DNA of 64,000 nucleotides from Rhodanobacteraceae bacterium (GCA_004299555.1 SCQU01000001.1:116083-180082), one strand, 5' to 3'. Counted from the first letter of the stretch, positions 21,600 to 32,025 are shown. Notes: a model not told the origin generated them from the letters alone. Numbers and translations are program-made.

Positions 21600-23744
21600 A
21601 TGCACAAACACCTGATGACCCCGATCGCACTGGCCGTTGGCGCGGCCCTGGCGATCTCCGGCTGCAGCAACACGACCTCGCAAGCCCCATCGAGCTCCAC
21701 GCCCGCCACCTCGGCTTCCGCGGCGGCACCGGCGCACACGGCACCCGCCCCGGCCTCGACCGTCACCATCCCGCCCGAGCAGCCGGTGGCATTCACGCTG
21801 GATGACCAGTTCCAGCCCTGCGACAACTTCGCGGAATACGTCAACGCCAAGTGGAACGCAGCCAACCCCATCCCGGCCGACGAGACCCGCTGGGGTGCGT
21901 TCAACGTGCTCAACCAGCGCAGCCAGCTGGAGCAAAGGCAGATCCTGGAAACCTCGGCCGCCGACGCCAAGGATAAAAAGGGCAGCGCACTCCAGCAAAA
22001 ACTGGGCAACCTGTACGCCGCCGGCATGGATACCGCCGCGATCGACAAGCTGGGCTATGACCCGATCAAGCCGCAGCTCGCCGCGATCGACGCGCTGAAG
22101 ACGCCCGCCGACATCGCGGGCTTCCTCGACACCAGCTTCAACAACGGCGACAGCTACGTCTTCAGTTTCGGCTCGGGCGCGGACTTCAAGGACGCGACCA
22201 AGCAGATCGGCTACGTGTTCCAGGATGGCCTTGGGCTGCCGACCCGCGACTACTACACCCAAGCCAAGTACAAGGACATTCGCGATGCCTACCTCAAGTA
22301 CATCGCCAAGTCCCTGGAACTGGTCGGTACCCCGGCAGCCGACGCGGCCAAGCAGGCCGACCAGGTGATGGCATTTGAAACCGACCTTGCCAAGGCGTCG
22401 CTGTCACCGACGGAACTGCGCAATCTCGACAACGAATACCACTTCGTCAGCGTGGCGCAGGCCGACAAGGTCACGCCCCACTTCAACTGGCAACACTTCT
22501 TCAAGGCGCAGGGCGTTGACGTCGGCAAGGGCTTCTCGCTGTCGCAGCCGAAGTTCATGGCCGAGTTCGACAAGCTCCTGGCAACCGCGCCCGCCGCGCA
22601 GTGGCAGGCATACCTGAAGTTCCATCTCATCAGCAACGCTTCGACCGCGCTCAGCCAGCCGTTCCGCGACAACAACTTCGAGTTCTACGGCAAGACGCTG
22701 CGCGGCCAGCCAGAACAGAAGCCGCGCTGGAAACAGGTCATCCAGGGCACCAACCATGCCATGGGCATGGGGCTCGGCGAGCTGTACGTGGCCAAGTATT
22801 TCCCGCCTGAAGCCAAGCAGCGGGCGGAAACGCTGGTCACCAACATCCGCGCCGCCCTCAAGGAGCACATCGAGAACGCCGATTGGATGAGCGAAGCCAC
22901 CAAGAAAAAAGCACTCGAAAAGTGGGCGCTGTTCCTGCCCAAGATCGGCTACCCCGACAAGGAACACTGGCGCGACTGGTCGGGCCTGACGATCGAACCT
23001 GGCAAGTGGTACGCCAACCTCGAAGCCGCTTCCAAGTACAACTACCACTACGATATCGGCAAGATCGGCAAGGCCACGGACCGCAAGGAATGGGGCATGA
23101 CCCCGCAGACGGTCAACGCCTACTACGACCCGTCGACCAACACGATCAACTTCCCAGCCGCGATTTTGCAGCCGCCGTTCTTCTACGCCAAGGGTGACGA
23201 CGCGCTCAACTACGGCGGCATCGGTTTCGTGATCGGGCACGAGTCGAGCCACGGCTTCGACGACCAGGGCAGCCAGTTCGACGGCCACGGCAACCGGGTC
23301 AACTGGTGGACGCCGAAAGACAAGCGCCAGTTCGACGCGCGCGCCGCGGCGCTGGTCAAGCAGTACGACGGCTACACGCCGATTGCCGGCAAGCCCGACC
23401 TGCACGTCAACGGCAAGCTGACGCTCGGTGAGGACATCGCCGACCTCGGGGGCCTCAACATTGCCTACACCGCACTGCAAACCGCGTTGAAGCAGGATCC
23501 ACAGGAAGCCGACGAGAAGATCGGCGGCATGACCGAAAACCAGCGGTTTTTCCTGAACTCGGCCCGCGTGTGGGAGGGTACGGCGCGCGAGAAGACCGCC
23601 GAGCTCATGCTGAACGTTGATCCGCACGCCCCGGCGAAAATCCGCGCCTTTGCGTCGGCCAGCAACATGCCGCAGTTTGCACAGGCCTTTGAATGCAAGC
23701 CCGGCAGCAAGATGGTGCGCAAGAATCCCGTCAAGATCTGGTGA
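21600..23744 (+). CDS. M13 family zinc metallopeptidase, lipoprotein (neprilysin-like, PepO type)
   Basis: A 714-residue exported endopeptidase. A signal peptide ends in a lipobox ISGC with Cys22, so the mature enzyme is probably tethered to the outer membrane facing the periplasm. After a Ser/Thr/Ala/Pro-rich linker the M13 N-terminal domain starts at DQFQPCDNFAEYVNAKW. The zinc site is HESSH (547-551), and the third ligand region GEDIADLGGLN contains Glu611 and Asp615. The typical C-terminal CKPGSKM and final KIW are present. M13 enzymes cleave oligopeptides on the amino side of hydrophobic residues. ATG 21600 starts the signal peptide. It is followed by a long inverted repeat and a terminator. 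Confidence 0.95.
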   Translation: MHKHLMTPIALAVGAALAISGCSNTTSQAPSSSTPATSASAAAPAHTAPAPASTVTIPPEQPVAFTLDDQFQPCDNFAEYVNAKWNAANPIPADETRWGAFNVLNQRSQLEQRQILETSAADAKDKKGSALQQKLGNLYAAGMDTAAIDKLGYDPIKPQLAAIDALKTPADIAGFLDTSFNNGDSYVFSFGSGADFKDATKQIGYVFQDGLGLPTRDYYTQAKYKDIRDAYLKYIAKSLELVGTPAADAAKQADQVMAFETDLAKASLSPTELRNLDNEYHFVSVAQADKVTPHFNWQHFFKAQGVDVGKGFSLSQPKFMAEFDKLLATAPAAQWQAYLKFHLISNASTALSQPFRDNNFEFYGKTLRGQPEQKPRWKQVIQGTNHAMGMGLGELYVAKYFPPEAKQRAETLVTNIRAALKEHIENADWMSEATKKKALEKWALFLPKIGYPDKEHWRDWSGLTIEPGKWYANLEAASKYNYHYDIGKIGKATDRKEWGMTPQTVNAYYDPSTNTINFPAAILQPPFFYAKGDDALNYGGIGFVIGHESSHGFDDQGSQFDGHGNRVNWWTPKDKRQFDARAAALVKQYDGYTPIAGKPDLHVNGKLTLGEDIADLGGLNIAYTALQTALKQDPQEADEKIGGMTENQRFFLNSARVWEGTAREKTAELMLNVDPHAPAKIRAFASASNMPQFAQAFECKPGSKMVRKNPVKIW

Positions 23745-23751
23745 CATGGCC

Positions 23752-23782
23752 GGTTGGGCCGTGGCGACGCCACGGCCCAACC
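23752..23782. repeat. Perfect 15-bp inverted repeat after the M13 peptidase gene
   Basis: The arms ggttgggccgtggcg and cgccacggcccaacc are separated by a single A. It begins seven bases after the stop codon. There is no T-run, so it is more likely an mRNA 3'-end stabiliser or a transcription-factor-independent structure upstream of the real terminator. Confidence 0.7.
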
Positions 23783-23804
23783 GGGCCCCGGCACCGCCGC
23801 AACG

Positions 23805-23828
23805 CCGCACGCAAGTGCGGTTTTTTTT
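23805..23828 (+). terminator. Rho-independent terminator after the M13 peptidase gene
   Basis: Stem ccgcac / gtgcgg with tetraloop gcaa followed by eight T residues. It ends the M13 peptidase transcript and separates it from the siderophore receptor gene. Confidence 0.9.
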
Positions 23829-23856
23829 GGGCGCCCTGATTTCAGTCAATTTATAT

Positions 23857-23879
23857 TGCATATCGTTCTCGTTCGCGTT
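23857..23879. promoter_or_regulatory. Possible Fur box upstream of the siderophore receptor gene
   Basis: The AT-richer stretch ttgcatatcgttctcgttc, read on the other strand as gaacgagaacgatatgcaa, resembles Fur boxes of the form aatgagaatcgttctcatt found ahead of TonB-dependent receptor genes. It lies about 150 bp ahead of the start codon. The match is partial, so this rests on the gene context as much as on the sequence. Confidence 0.45.
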
Positions 23880-24025
23880 AGTGTTCATCGCGCCGTACGT
23901 AAGCGTCCCGCGCGCTTCGCCCAGGCCATCACATCGCTGCACCGCAGCCCCGTATCGGCGTCGCGACGCTGCGATGCAGTGCGGGCAATCGCACGGTGCC
24001 TGACACAACACAAGGATAAACATTC

Positions 24026-26149
24026 ATGCCGATCCACCCACGTGGGCCCGTCTTCCGAAAGCGCAAGGCGCTCCCGCTTGTGCTTTCCGTGCTTGCACTT
24101 GCCGTTGCCGCAAGTCCGACCGCCCGTGCGGCGGACGGCGCTGCGGCCGGCCTGACACAGCTGCCAACGATCAGGGTGGTCGGAAACGTGAGTCCCTACC
24201 AGGTATCCGCGACCGCAACCGCCACGCGCACGGATACGCCGTTGCTGGACATCCCGCAGGCGATCCAGGCCCTGCCCATCCAGCTGCTGCGCGATCAGGC
24301 CGCCAACACCCTGGGTGATGCGATGCGCAATGCGCCGGGCGTGTCGGTGGCGCAGGGCGAAGGCAACCGCGACCAGCTGGTGATCCGCGGCGTGTCGACC
24401 AAATCCGACTTCTTCATCGACGGCGTACGCGACGACTCCGAGTACTTTCGCGACCTCTACAACCTGAGCGAAGTGGACGTGTTGCAGGGCCCGGCCGCGT
24501 TGTTGTTCGGGCGCGGCAATTCCGGCGGGCTGGTCAACCTTGTCACCAAGCAACCCGAACGCGCGTCGATCCACGCGCTGGATGTAGATGCCGGCGGCTA
24601 CGGCTTCGCGCGCGGCACGGTGGACCTTGGAACCGCCCTGGGCGACAACGCCGCGTTCCGCATCAATGCGATGGCGCAGCGCAACGGCGGCGACTTCAGC
24701 TTCCGCAACGACTATTTCGAACACCGCTACGGCGTCGATCCGGAATTCAAGTTCTGGTTCGGCAACGACACCACGCTTGAATTCGGCGTCAGCGGACTTG
24801 CCGAACGCCAGATCGCCGACCGCGGCGTGCCGTCGATGGGCAATCGTCCCGTCGCCGTGCCGCGCGGCACCTTCTTCGGCTCGCCTGACCAGAACCATGT
24901 GCGCATCTCGGTGGGTGAGGCCCACGCGCGGATGACGCACGCATTCAGCGACCAGCTGCAGTTCAGCGATACGTTGCGGATCAGCCGTACCAACCACTTC
25001 TACCAGAACATGTATCCAGGCAGCGGCGTCGACGCCGGCGGCACCTTCAGCATGAAGGGCTATTACCACGGCAACGGGCGTACCAGCGTCTTCAACCACG
25101 CGGACCTGACCTACACCGCCGATACCGGCGCCATCCACCACCAGCTGCTGACGGGGATCGACATCGGCTACCAGCGCGATGGCGATTACAAGGTCAACGC
25201 GCAGACGATCAACGACGTGCCGCTGGCCGATCCGGTGGTGGTGGGCGCGTTCAACGCACCCAGCCGCGACAACACGGCGCGCGCGGATTTCGTCAACGTG
25301 TATGCGCAGGATCAGCTCAGCTTCGGCAGCCACTGGAAGGCACTCCTCGGCGTTGCCTGGGAGCGCTTCAACGTGCGCGCGCGGTACCTCCTGCTGCCAC
25401 CCGGGACCGCCACCCGGCACACCGATGTCAGCTTCACGCCGCGGGTCGGCCTGATCTACCAGCCGGTGCCGAACGATTCGCTGTACGCGTCGGTTTCGCG
25501 CACCTTCACGCCACAGGGCGCCAACCTGTCGCTGTCGCTGAAAAGCCCGGCCGGCGCGGATCTCGCGGCCGAAACGGCGACCAACTATGAAATCGGCAAC
25601 AAGCTCGACCTGCTGGGCGGCAACCTGTCGCTGACGGCCGCCGTGTTCCAGCTGAACCTGAAAAACATCCTCAATACGGACCCGCTCGATCCGAGTGTAT
25701 TCGTGCTGACCGGTGCACAACGCAACCGCGGATTTGAATTCACGGCGCGAGGCAACCTCACGTCCCACTTGAGCCTCGCCGCAAACTACGCCTACGTCGA
25801 CGCCCGCATCACCAGCGCGTCGACCGACGGACCGGCGGGCGCGATCGCGGGCCTGGTTCCCTACAACCAGGCCTCGCTGTGGACCCGTTACGCCATCAAC
25901 AACCACTGGGGATTCGGCGGCGGCGTCCTTGGCCGGTCGCGCGCATTCACATCGTTCAGCAATGCGGTGGTCCTGCCGGGCTTCGCGCGCGCCGACGCCA
26001 TGGCGTACTACCAGACGCCGGCGTACCGCATCCAGCTGAACCTCCGCAACCTGTTGGACCGGCGCTACTACGCCACCGCGAACGGTGACAACCAGATCAT
26101 GCCCGGCGCGCCGCGCGAGGTGTCGGTGAGCTTCCGCACGAAGTTCTGA
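24026..26149 (+). CDS. TonB-dependent siderophore receptor
   Basis: A 707-residue outer-membrane receptor for ferric siderophores. Residues 1-36 form a signal peptide ending ARA. A TonB-box-like LPTIRVVG near 46 precedes the plug domain (about 60-165, with DIPQAIQALP, RNAPGVSVAQGEGNRDQLVIRG and FFIDGVRDDSEYFRDLYN). The 22-strand barrel follows and ends with the terminal Phe required for assembly. The plug resembles catecholate receptors of the Fiu/FpvA group; the ligand is unknown. ATG 24026 has aaggat ahead. There is no siderophore synthesis or TonB-ExbBD gene nearby, so it may take up siderophores made by other bacteria. Confidence 0.93.
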   Translation: MPIHPRGPVFRKRKALPLVLSVLALAVAASPTARAADGAAAGLTQLPTIRVVGNVSPYQVSATATATRTDTPLLDIPQAIQALPIQLLRDQAANTLGDAMRNAPGVSVAQGEGNRDQLVIRGVSTKSDFFIDGVRDDSEYFRDLYNLSEVDVLQGPAALLFGRGNSGGLVNLVTKQPERASIHALDVDAGGYGFARGTVDLGTALGDNAAFRINAMAQRNGGDFSFRNDYFEHRYGVDPEFKFWFGNDTTLEFGVSGLAERQIADRGVPSMGNRPVAVPRGTFFGSPDQNHVRISVGEAHARMTHAFSDQLQFSDTLRISRTNHFYQNMYPGSGVDAGGTFSMKGYYHGNGRTSVFNHADLTYTADTGAIHHQLLTGIDIGYQRDGDYKVNAQTINDVPLADPVVVGAFNAPSRDNTARADFVNVYAQDQLSFGSHWKALLGVAWERFNVRARYLLLPPGTATRHTDVSFTPRVGLIYQPVPNDSLYASVSRTFTPQGANLSLSLKSPAGADLAAETATNYEIGNKLDLLGGNLSLTAAVFQLNLKNILNTDPLDPSVFVLTGAQRNRGFEFTARGNLTSHLSLAANYAYVDARITSASTDGPAGAIAGLVPYNQASLWTRYAINNHWGFGGGVLGRSRAFTSFSNAVVLPGFARADAMAYYQTPAYRIQLNLRNLLDRRYYATANGDNQIMPGAPREVSVSFRTKF

Positions 26150-26246
26150 CCTGCGCTGCTGCGGCGGGCGGCCCGTGCACGACACCACCGCCCGCCGCGC
26201 ACGCGATCGCGCGATAATAGGCGGCTTTCCTGCCGACATTGCCGCG

Positions 26247-29075
26247 ATGAATTACATACCGGGCCAGCGCTGGGTCTCTGAGGCGGAGCCCGAACTCGGC
26301 CTCGGCACCGTGCTGCGCTGCGACGAACGGGCCATCCAGGTCCTGTTCGCCAGGTCTGGCGTGGTGCGCAACTACTCGGCACACGGCGCCCCGCTCACAC
26401 GCGCCACCTTCAGGGTCGGCCAGCGCATCGCGGGGCGCGGCATCGCGTTCGTGATCGAACGCATCGACCTGCACGACGGGTTGCTGGTGTACTCCGGCGA
26501 GAAGCGCGAACTCGTCGAGGGCCAGCTCGACGACGACCAGCCCGTCTCGCAAGCCGACGCGCGACTCATTTCCGCGCGGGTGGACAAGCCCCACCACTTC
26601 GAGCTGCGCAGGCAAGCCTTGCTGGCACGCGCGAATGCGCGCCGCTCGGACGCCTGGGGTATTTTGTCCGCGCGCGTGGACCTGCTGCCGCACCAACTCG
26701 GCGTCGTGGCCGCCTGCATGGAGCGCGAGCATCCGCGCGCACTGCTGGCCGACGAGGCCGGCCTTGGCAAAACCATCGAGGCCGGCATGCTGATCGCCCG
26801 CATGCTTGCCACCGGGCGCGCCACCCGCGTATTGATCGTGCTGCCGGATGCGCTGGTGGTGCAGTGGTTTGTGGAGATGCGCCGGCGGTTTCAGCTGGCG
26901 TTTGCCATCCTCGATGAGGAGCGCTGCGCCGCCATCACGGCCACCGACGCCGGGCACAATCCGTTCGACGACGAGCAACTCGCGATCGCGTCGTTGGCCT
27001 GGCTCGCGCAGAACCATGGGCGCTGCGCACAGGCGCTGGCCGCAGGCTGGGACATGCTGGTCGTTGACGAGGCGCATCACCTGGAATGGACACCCGGGGC
27101 CGCGAGCGCCGAATACCGGGCGGTCGAAACACTCGCCTCCACGCCGAGCGTCTTGCTGCTGACCGCGACACCCGAACAACTCGGGCGGCGCGCGCATTTC
27201 GCGCGCCTGCGATTGCTCGATCCGGCGCGCTTCAACGATCTTGACCGCTATCTCGCCGAAGCGGACGACTACGCCCGCCTGTCGCCACTGGCCGAGCGCA
27301 TCGCCGCCGGGGCAGCACTGCCGGCCGACGCCCGCGCGGAACTGCGCACACGCTTTCCGCACGACCCTGCCCTGCACGCGCTCATTGATGCCTATCCGCG
27401 GGACGCGGCGGCACTCTTGTCGGCGCTGATCGACCGCCACGGCACCGGCCGCGTGATGTACCGCAACCGACGCGCCGCGGTAGGCGGATTCTCCGGGCGG
27501 GTACTCCAGTCCGCGAGCGTGGACATCGATGCCACCGCCACCCAGCGCGAAAACCTGCTGGCCGAGTTCGACGACGACCTGCGGGGTCCCGCGGACCCGC
27601 AGCGCGCACTCGACTACGCCGGCGATCCGCGCGTACCGTGGCTCGTGCAGCTGCTGGAGGCGCACCGCGAAGACAAGTTCCTCCTGATCGCGACCACGCG
27701 GGCCAAGGTCGAAGCCATCGACGCTGCGCTGCGCACGCGTACGGGCGCCGCGGTCGCCTGCTTCCACGAGGGCATGACGCTGCTGCAGCGTGATCGCGCT
27801 GCGGCGTGGTTCGCCACGGCCAGGGGCGCGCGCCTGCTGCTGTGCGCGGAGATCGGCTCCGAGGGCCGCAACTTCCAGTTTGCGCACCACCTCGTCCTGT
27901 GGGACCTGCCGCTTGACCCGGACCTTTTGGAACAGCGCATCGGCCGGCTCGACCGCATCGGCCAGCACGCGCCGGTATTGCTGCACGTGCCCCCGCTGCC
28001 CGGCACCGCGCAGCAGGCGCTGGCACGCTGGCACGCCGAAGGCACCCGCGTGCTCCATGAATGCCCGGCGGACGGGCGCGAGCTGCTGCGCCAATGCGGA
28101 GAGGACATCGTACGCGTGGCCCACGCACACGCGGCCGTGGCCGAAGCCGAGGACCCGGAACTCGATGCGGTCATCGCGGCCACCGCCGCCCGGCACGCCA
28201 GCCTGTCCGACGCCGTCCGCGCCGGCCGTGACCGGCTGCTCGAGCTGGCCGCCAGCCACGCCGACGGCAAGGCACTGCTTGCGGCGATGCGCAGCGCCGA
28301 CGCGGACACGGCCACGCACGCCTTGATGCAGCAATGCTTCGAACCGTTCGGTGTCCACGTCGAGGATCTGGGCGATGGCAGCGTGCTGCTGGACCCGGAG
28401 TTCCTCGCCACCGACGCGCTGCCGGGATTCACCAACGGCGCGCGCCGCGCCACCTGCGACCGCGCATTGGCCCTGGCGCGCGAGGACCTGGACCTGCTGC
28501 GCATGGATCACCCGCTGGTGGCGGGCGCGTTCGACCTGCTGCTGGGCGGCGAGTTCGGCAACGCGTCATTTCTGGTTGACCCGGCACTGCCGCCGCGCAG
28601 CGTATTGCTCGAAGCGGTGTACGTCCTCGAGTGCGTGGCCGACATCCGCCTCGACAGCGGCCGCTTCCTGCCCGTGCTGCCGCTGCAAACCTGCGTCGAT
28701 TCGCGCCTCGCCGAGCGCGACTACACGCCATCGGCGCCGGCGCTCGCGCTCGCGCGCACGCGCGCGCCCGACGTGTCGCACTACCGCCGCTACCTCGCGC
28801 AACTGGTGCCGCCGATGCTGGAGCAGACCGATGCCCTGGCCACGGCCAAGGCGCGTGAGGCCATCGACGCGGCGGCGGCCCGGGCGCGCCGGATACTCGG
28901 CGCCCGCGTCGCGCGCCTGCGCGCCCTGGCAGCCAGCCACGCCAGCGTCAGCGCCGATGAAATTGCCGCAGCCGAAGCCAACCGCGATGCGGTCCTTGCC
29001 GCACTCGCCACCGCACGGCCGCGCCTTGACGCGGCCCGCATGGCCGTCAGCCCCGACTTCCTGAAACTGCGCTAG
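26247..29075 (+). CDS. rapA: RNA polymerase-associated ATPase RapA
   Basis: A 942-residue Swi2/Snf2 ATPase that recycles stalled RNA polymerase. It starts with the RapA N-terminal Tudor-like region (YIPGQRWVSEAEPELGLGTV). The helicase core shows DEAGLGKTIEAG with Lys175-Thr176 (motif I), DEAH at 274-277 (motif II), and in the second RecA domain EIGSEGRNFQFAHHLVLWDLP and QRIGRLDRIGQ. The C-terminal RapA-specific region follows. Length is close to the E. coli protein (968). ATG 26247 lies 97 bp after the receptor gene; a separate promoter is likely. Confidence 0.96.
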   Translation: MNYIPGQRWVSEAEPELGLGTVLRCDERAIQVLFARSGVVRNYSAHGAPLTRATFRVGQRIAGRGIAFVIERIDLHDGLLVYSGEKRELVEGQLDDDQPVSQADARLISARVDKPHHFELRRQALLARANARRSDAWGILSARVDLLPHQLGVVAACMEREHPRALLADEAGLGKTIEAGMLIARMLATGRATRVLIVLPDALVVQWFVEMRRRFQLAFAILDEERCAAITATDAGHNPFDDEQLAIASLAWLAQNHGRCAQALAAGWDMLVVDEAHHLEWTPGAASAEYRAVETLASTPSVLLLTATPEQLGRRAHFARLRLLDPARFNDLDRYLAEADDYARLSPLAERIAAGAALPADARAELRTRFPHDPALHALIDAYPRDAAALLSALIDRHGTGRVMYRNRRAAVGGFSGRVLQSASVDIDATATQRENLLAEFDDDLRGPADPQRALDYAGDPRVPWLVQLLEAHREDKFLLIATTRAKVEAIDAALRTRTGAAVACFHEGMTLLQRDRAAAWFATARGARLLLCAEIGSEGRNFQFAHHLVLWDLPLDPDLLEQRIGRLDRIGQHAPVLLHVPPLPGTAQQALARWHAEGTRVLHECPADGRELLRQCGEDIVRVAHAHAAVAEAEDPELDAVIAATAARHASLSDAVRAGRDRLLELAASHADGKALLAAMRSADADTATHALMQQCFEPFGVHVEDLGDGSVLLDPEFLATDALPGFTNGARRATCDRALALAREDLDLLRMDHPLVAGAFDLLLGGEFGNASFLVDPALPPRSVLLEAVYVLECVADIRLDSGRFLPVLPLQTCVDSRLAERDYTPSAPALALARTRAPDVSHYRRYLAQLVPPMLEQTDALATAKAREAIDAAAARARRILGARVARLRALAASHASVSADEIAAAEANRDAVLAALATARPRLDAARMAVSPDFLKLR

Positions 29076-29149
29076 ACGCGGCCGACACCTGCGTCACCAG
29101 GCCCCGGCGCGACACGGGATCGCCGCGTCGCGTTCCGCCGCCCGGCCGC

Positions 29150-30112
29150 CTACGGCCGCCGCGCAAGTTCCGGGTTTTCGCGGGTCACCGGCATCAGGTC
29201 GTTCTTGGACACCCCAAACCAGAGGAGCAGCGGGCTGGCGAAAAAGATCGAGGACAGCGTGCCAACCAGGATGCCGATGAGCATGGTGATCGCAAAACCA
29301 TGCACCGCCGAACCGCCAAACAGCCACAGCGAGGCCATCGCCAGCGCGGTGAAACCCGAGGTGATGATCGTCCGCGACAGGGTGTTGTTGATCGCGCGGT
29401 TGAGGATGTCCTGGGTCTTGGCCTTGCGCGTCAGGCGGAACAGCTCACGCACGCGGTCGAACACGACAACCTTGTCGTTGATCGAATAGCCGACCACGGC
29501 AAGGATCGACGCCAGCACGGTCATGTCGAACTCACGCTGCACCAGGGCGATGATGCCAAGGGTGATGACGGTATCGTGGATTTCGCTGGCCACCGCCGCA
29601 AACGCAAAACGTTTCTCGAACCGTGCCCACAGGTACACCACGATCCCGATGATGACGACGATCACCGCGTAGATGCCGCTTTGCTTGAGCTGCTGGCCGA
29701 CCTCCGGGCCGACGAAATCGGGTGCCTGTGCGAGCTTGGCGCCGGGATGGCCGGCCTGCAGCGCGGTCAGCACCTTCTTGGACATGGCTCCGGCCACCTG
29801 ATCCGGACTCACGTGCCGGTCGCGGTTTTTCGGCAGCTGCAGGCGGATCGAAATCGAACGCGTGCCGCCCACGCTCTGCACCACCGCGTGGTCGAGCCCG
29901 GCTTTGGTCAACGCCGTGCGTACATCACCGACATCGATCGGCCGCTCGTAATTGACCTGGATCAGGACGCCGCCGGTGAAGTCGAGGCCGTAATTGAGGC
30001 CCTTCACCATGATCGCCCAGATCGACACCAGCACCAGCAGCGTCGAGATGACGATGCTGACCTTGCGCATGCCCAGGAAATTGATGTTCAGGTTGTGGGG
30101 GAAAATTTCCAT
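29150..30112 (-). CDS. secF: Protein translocase subunit SecF
   Basis: A 320-residue inner-membrane protein that works with SecD to drive late steps of Sec-dependent export using the proton gradient. It has the N-terminal helix, the LNYGLDFTGGVLIQVNYE periplasmic start, and a C-terminal bundle with DKVVVFDRVREL and NNTLSRTIITSGFTA, all standard for SecF. It follows secD by 50 bp on the minus strand. Confidence 0.97.
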   Translation of the reverse strand: MEIFPHNLNINFLGMRKVSIVISTLLVLVSIWAIMVKGLNYGLDFTGGVLIQVNYERPIDVGDVRTALTKAGLDHAVVQSVGGTRSISIRLQLPKNRDRHVSPDQVAGAMSKKVLTALQAGHPGAKLAQAPDFVGPEVGQQLKQSGIYAVIVVIIGIVVYLWARFEKRFAFAAVASEIHDTVITLGIIALVQREFDMTVLASILAVVGYSINDKVVVFDRVRELFRLTRKAKTQDILNRAINNTLSRTIITSGFTALAMASLWLFGGSAVHGFAITMLIGILVGTLSSIFFASPLLLWFGVSKNDLMPVTRENPELARRP

Positions 30113-30162
30113 GGATTTCCGCTACGTCTGGTCGGTGTCGGGCGGGTCGAAAGCCAAGACCG

Positions 30163-32025
30163 TCATACCCAAAGGGTTTTGAGCTTCCGGTGGCGCCCGC
30201 CATGAATCAACGCGGTGATCGCGTGGGTCATGGTCAACGAGGTGAACAACGAGATGATGATGCCGATGGCCAAGGTCACCCCAAAGCCCTTGATGGCGCC
30301 GGCACCCGCCGCGATCAGCGCGATCGACGCAATCAGGTGGGTCACGTGCGCATCCACGATCACCGGGAACGAGTGCTCGTAACCGGCCCGGATCGCCGCC
30401 AGCGGCGTCGAGCCATTGCGCAATTCCTCGCGTATGCGTTCGCAGATCAGCACGTTGGCGTCGATGGCCATGCCGAGCGCGAGGATGATGCCCGCGATGC
30501 CCGGCATGGTGAGCGTGACGCCCACGACCGACATCACGGCGACCAGCAGCAACAGGTTGAACACCAGCGCGACATCCGCCACCAGCCCGAACAGGCGGTA
30601 GTAGATGGCCGCCGCCAGCAACACCAGCGACAGGCCGAGCACGATCGCGCGATCGCCCTTCTTGATGTTGTCCTGGCCAAGGCTCGGGCCAATCACGCTT
30701 TGCTCGACGATGTCCATGGGCGCGGCAAGCGAGCCCGACCGGAGCATCAGCGACAGGTTCTGGGCTTCCTGCTGCGACAGGCCGGTGGTCTGGAACTTCT
30801 TGCCGAATACGCCCTGGATCACCGCGTTGTTCAGCACCGTCTCGGTGGTCCTGGAGGTATGGACTTCCTTGCCATCAACGATCTTCACGACCGGCGTGGT
30901 CTCGATGTACACGACGCCCATGCGCTTGCCGACGTTCTCCGTCGTAAAGTCGAGCATCCTTCGGGCGCCGGCCGAATTCAGGGTCACGTTGACGTCGGGC
31001 ATGCCGGACTGCTGGTCGAAGCCCGCGGACGCGTCCACCAGCTCGTCGCCGCTGACGATGACGCGTTTTTTCAGCACCACCGGCGTACCGTCCTTCATGA
31101 AGTACAGGCGGTCATCGGGTGGCACATCCCCCGTGCGCTGGGCTTCCTGCGGGTTCACGTTCGGATCGTCGGCGTGGTATTCAAGCGTGGCGGTTGCGCC
31201 GAGCGCACGCTTGGCTTCGGCGGTGTCTTGCACCCCCGGAAGCTCAACCACGATGCGGCTCTGGCCCTGCTGCTGGATCAGGGGCTCGGACACGCCCAGC
31301 GCGTTGACGCGATTGCGCAGCGTGGTGACGTTCTGGGTGATCGCGGCCTGCGCAAGGGTGCGCAACACGTCGGGCTTGATGTCGGCATGCAGCGCATAAC
31401 CGCCGCCGGGCGTGCGCGCGTCGGTCAGGTTGAGGTCGGTCGTATCGGCGCCAATGGCGGTGGTCGCCTTGTCGCGGTCGTCGGCCGACTTGAACACCGC
31501 CTGCACGCCGTCGCCGCTCAGCGAGACCACATCGTAGGGAATCTGCTTTTGCCGCAGGATCGAGCGGATGTCGTCCAGGTAGCGCTGTTGCTGCTTTTTC
31601 AGCACCGCATTTTCATCGACCGACAACAGGAAATGCACCCCGCCCTGGAGGTCAAGGCCAAGCGGCATCGCACGCGCGCCGATGGCCTGCAGCCAGTGCG
31701 GCACCGTGGTGGCAAGATTGAGCGCCACCGTGTAGTCGTCGCCCAGCGCGAGGCGCAGCGTGTCCGAGCCCTGCAGCTGCACCTGGGTGTTTGCAAACCG
31801 CACCAGCATCCGGTCCTTGCCGATCGCAATGTCCTGGAAAGGAATGTGGGCCTTGGTAAGGTCGGCCGCCACCTGCTTTTGCAACGCCGCGTCGATCTTG
31901 GCCTCGCGGTTGGCCGAAATCTGCACGGCCGGCTGCGGACGGTACACGTTCGGCGTGGCGTACACGAGGCCCAGCACCATCACGATGCCAACCAGCCAAT
32001 ATCTCCAGCGGGGAAAGTCAGTCAT
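30163..32025 (-). CDS. secD: Protein translocase subunit SecD
   Basis: A 620-residue inner-membrane protein with the SecD arrangement: an N-terminal helix (RYWLVGIVMVLGLVYATPN), a large periplasmic P1 domain beginning GLDLQGGVHFLL, and a C-terminal six-helix bundle with TLPGIAGIILALGMAIDANVL-type sequence (here TMPGIAG...AIDANVLICERIREEL) that includes the conserved D and R of the proton path. It sits between yajC (48 bp) and secF. Length is equal to E. coli SecD within a few residues. Confidence 0.98.
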   Translation of the reverse strand: MTDFPRWRYWLVGIVMVLGLVYATPNVYRPQPAVQISANREAKIDAALQKQVAADLTKAHIPFQDIAIGKDRMLVRFANTQVQLQGSDTLRLALGDDYTVALNLATTVPHWLQAIGARAMPLGLDLQGGVHFLLSVDENAVLKKQQQRYLDDIRSILRQKQIPYDVVSLSGDGVQAVFKSADDRDKATTAIGADTTDLNLTDARTPGGGYALHADIKPDVLRTLAQAAITQNVTTLRNRVNALGVSEPLIQQQGQSRIVVELPGVQDTAEAKRALGATATLEYHADDPNVNPQEAQRTGDVPPDDRLYFMKDGTPVVLKKRVIVSGDELVDASAGFDQQSGMPDVNVTLNSAGARRMLDFTTENVGKRMGVVYIETTPVVKIVDGKEVHTSRTTETVLNNAVIQGVFGKKFQTTGLSQQEAQNLSLMLRSGSLAAPMDIVEQSVIGPSLGQDNIKKGDRAIVLGLSLVLLAAAIYYRLFGLVADVALVFNLLLLVAVMSVVGVTLTMPGIAGIILALGMAIDANVLICERIREELRNGSTPLAAIRAGYEHSFPVIVDAHVTHLIASIALIAAGAGAIKGFGVTLAIGIIISLFTSLTMTHAITALIHGGRHRKLKTLWV

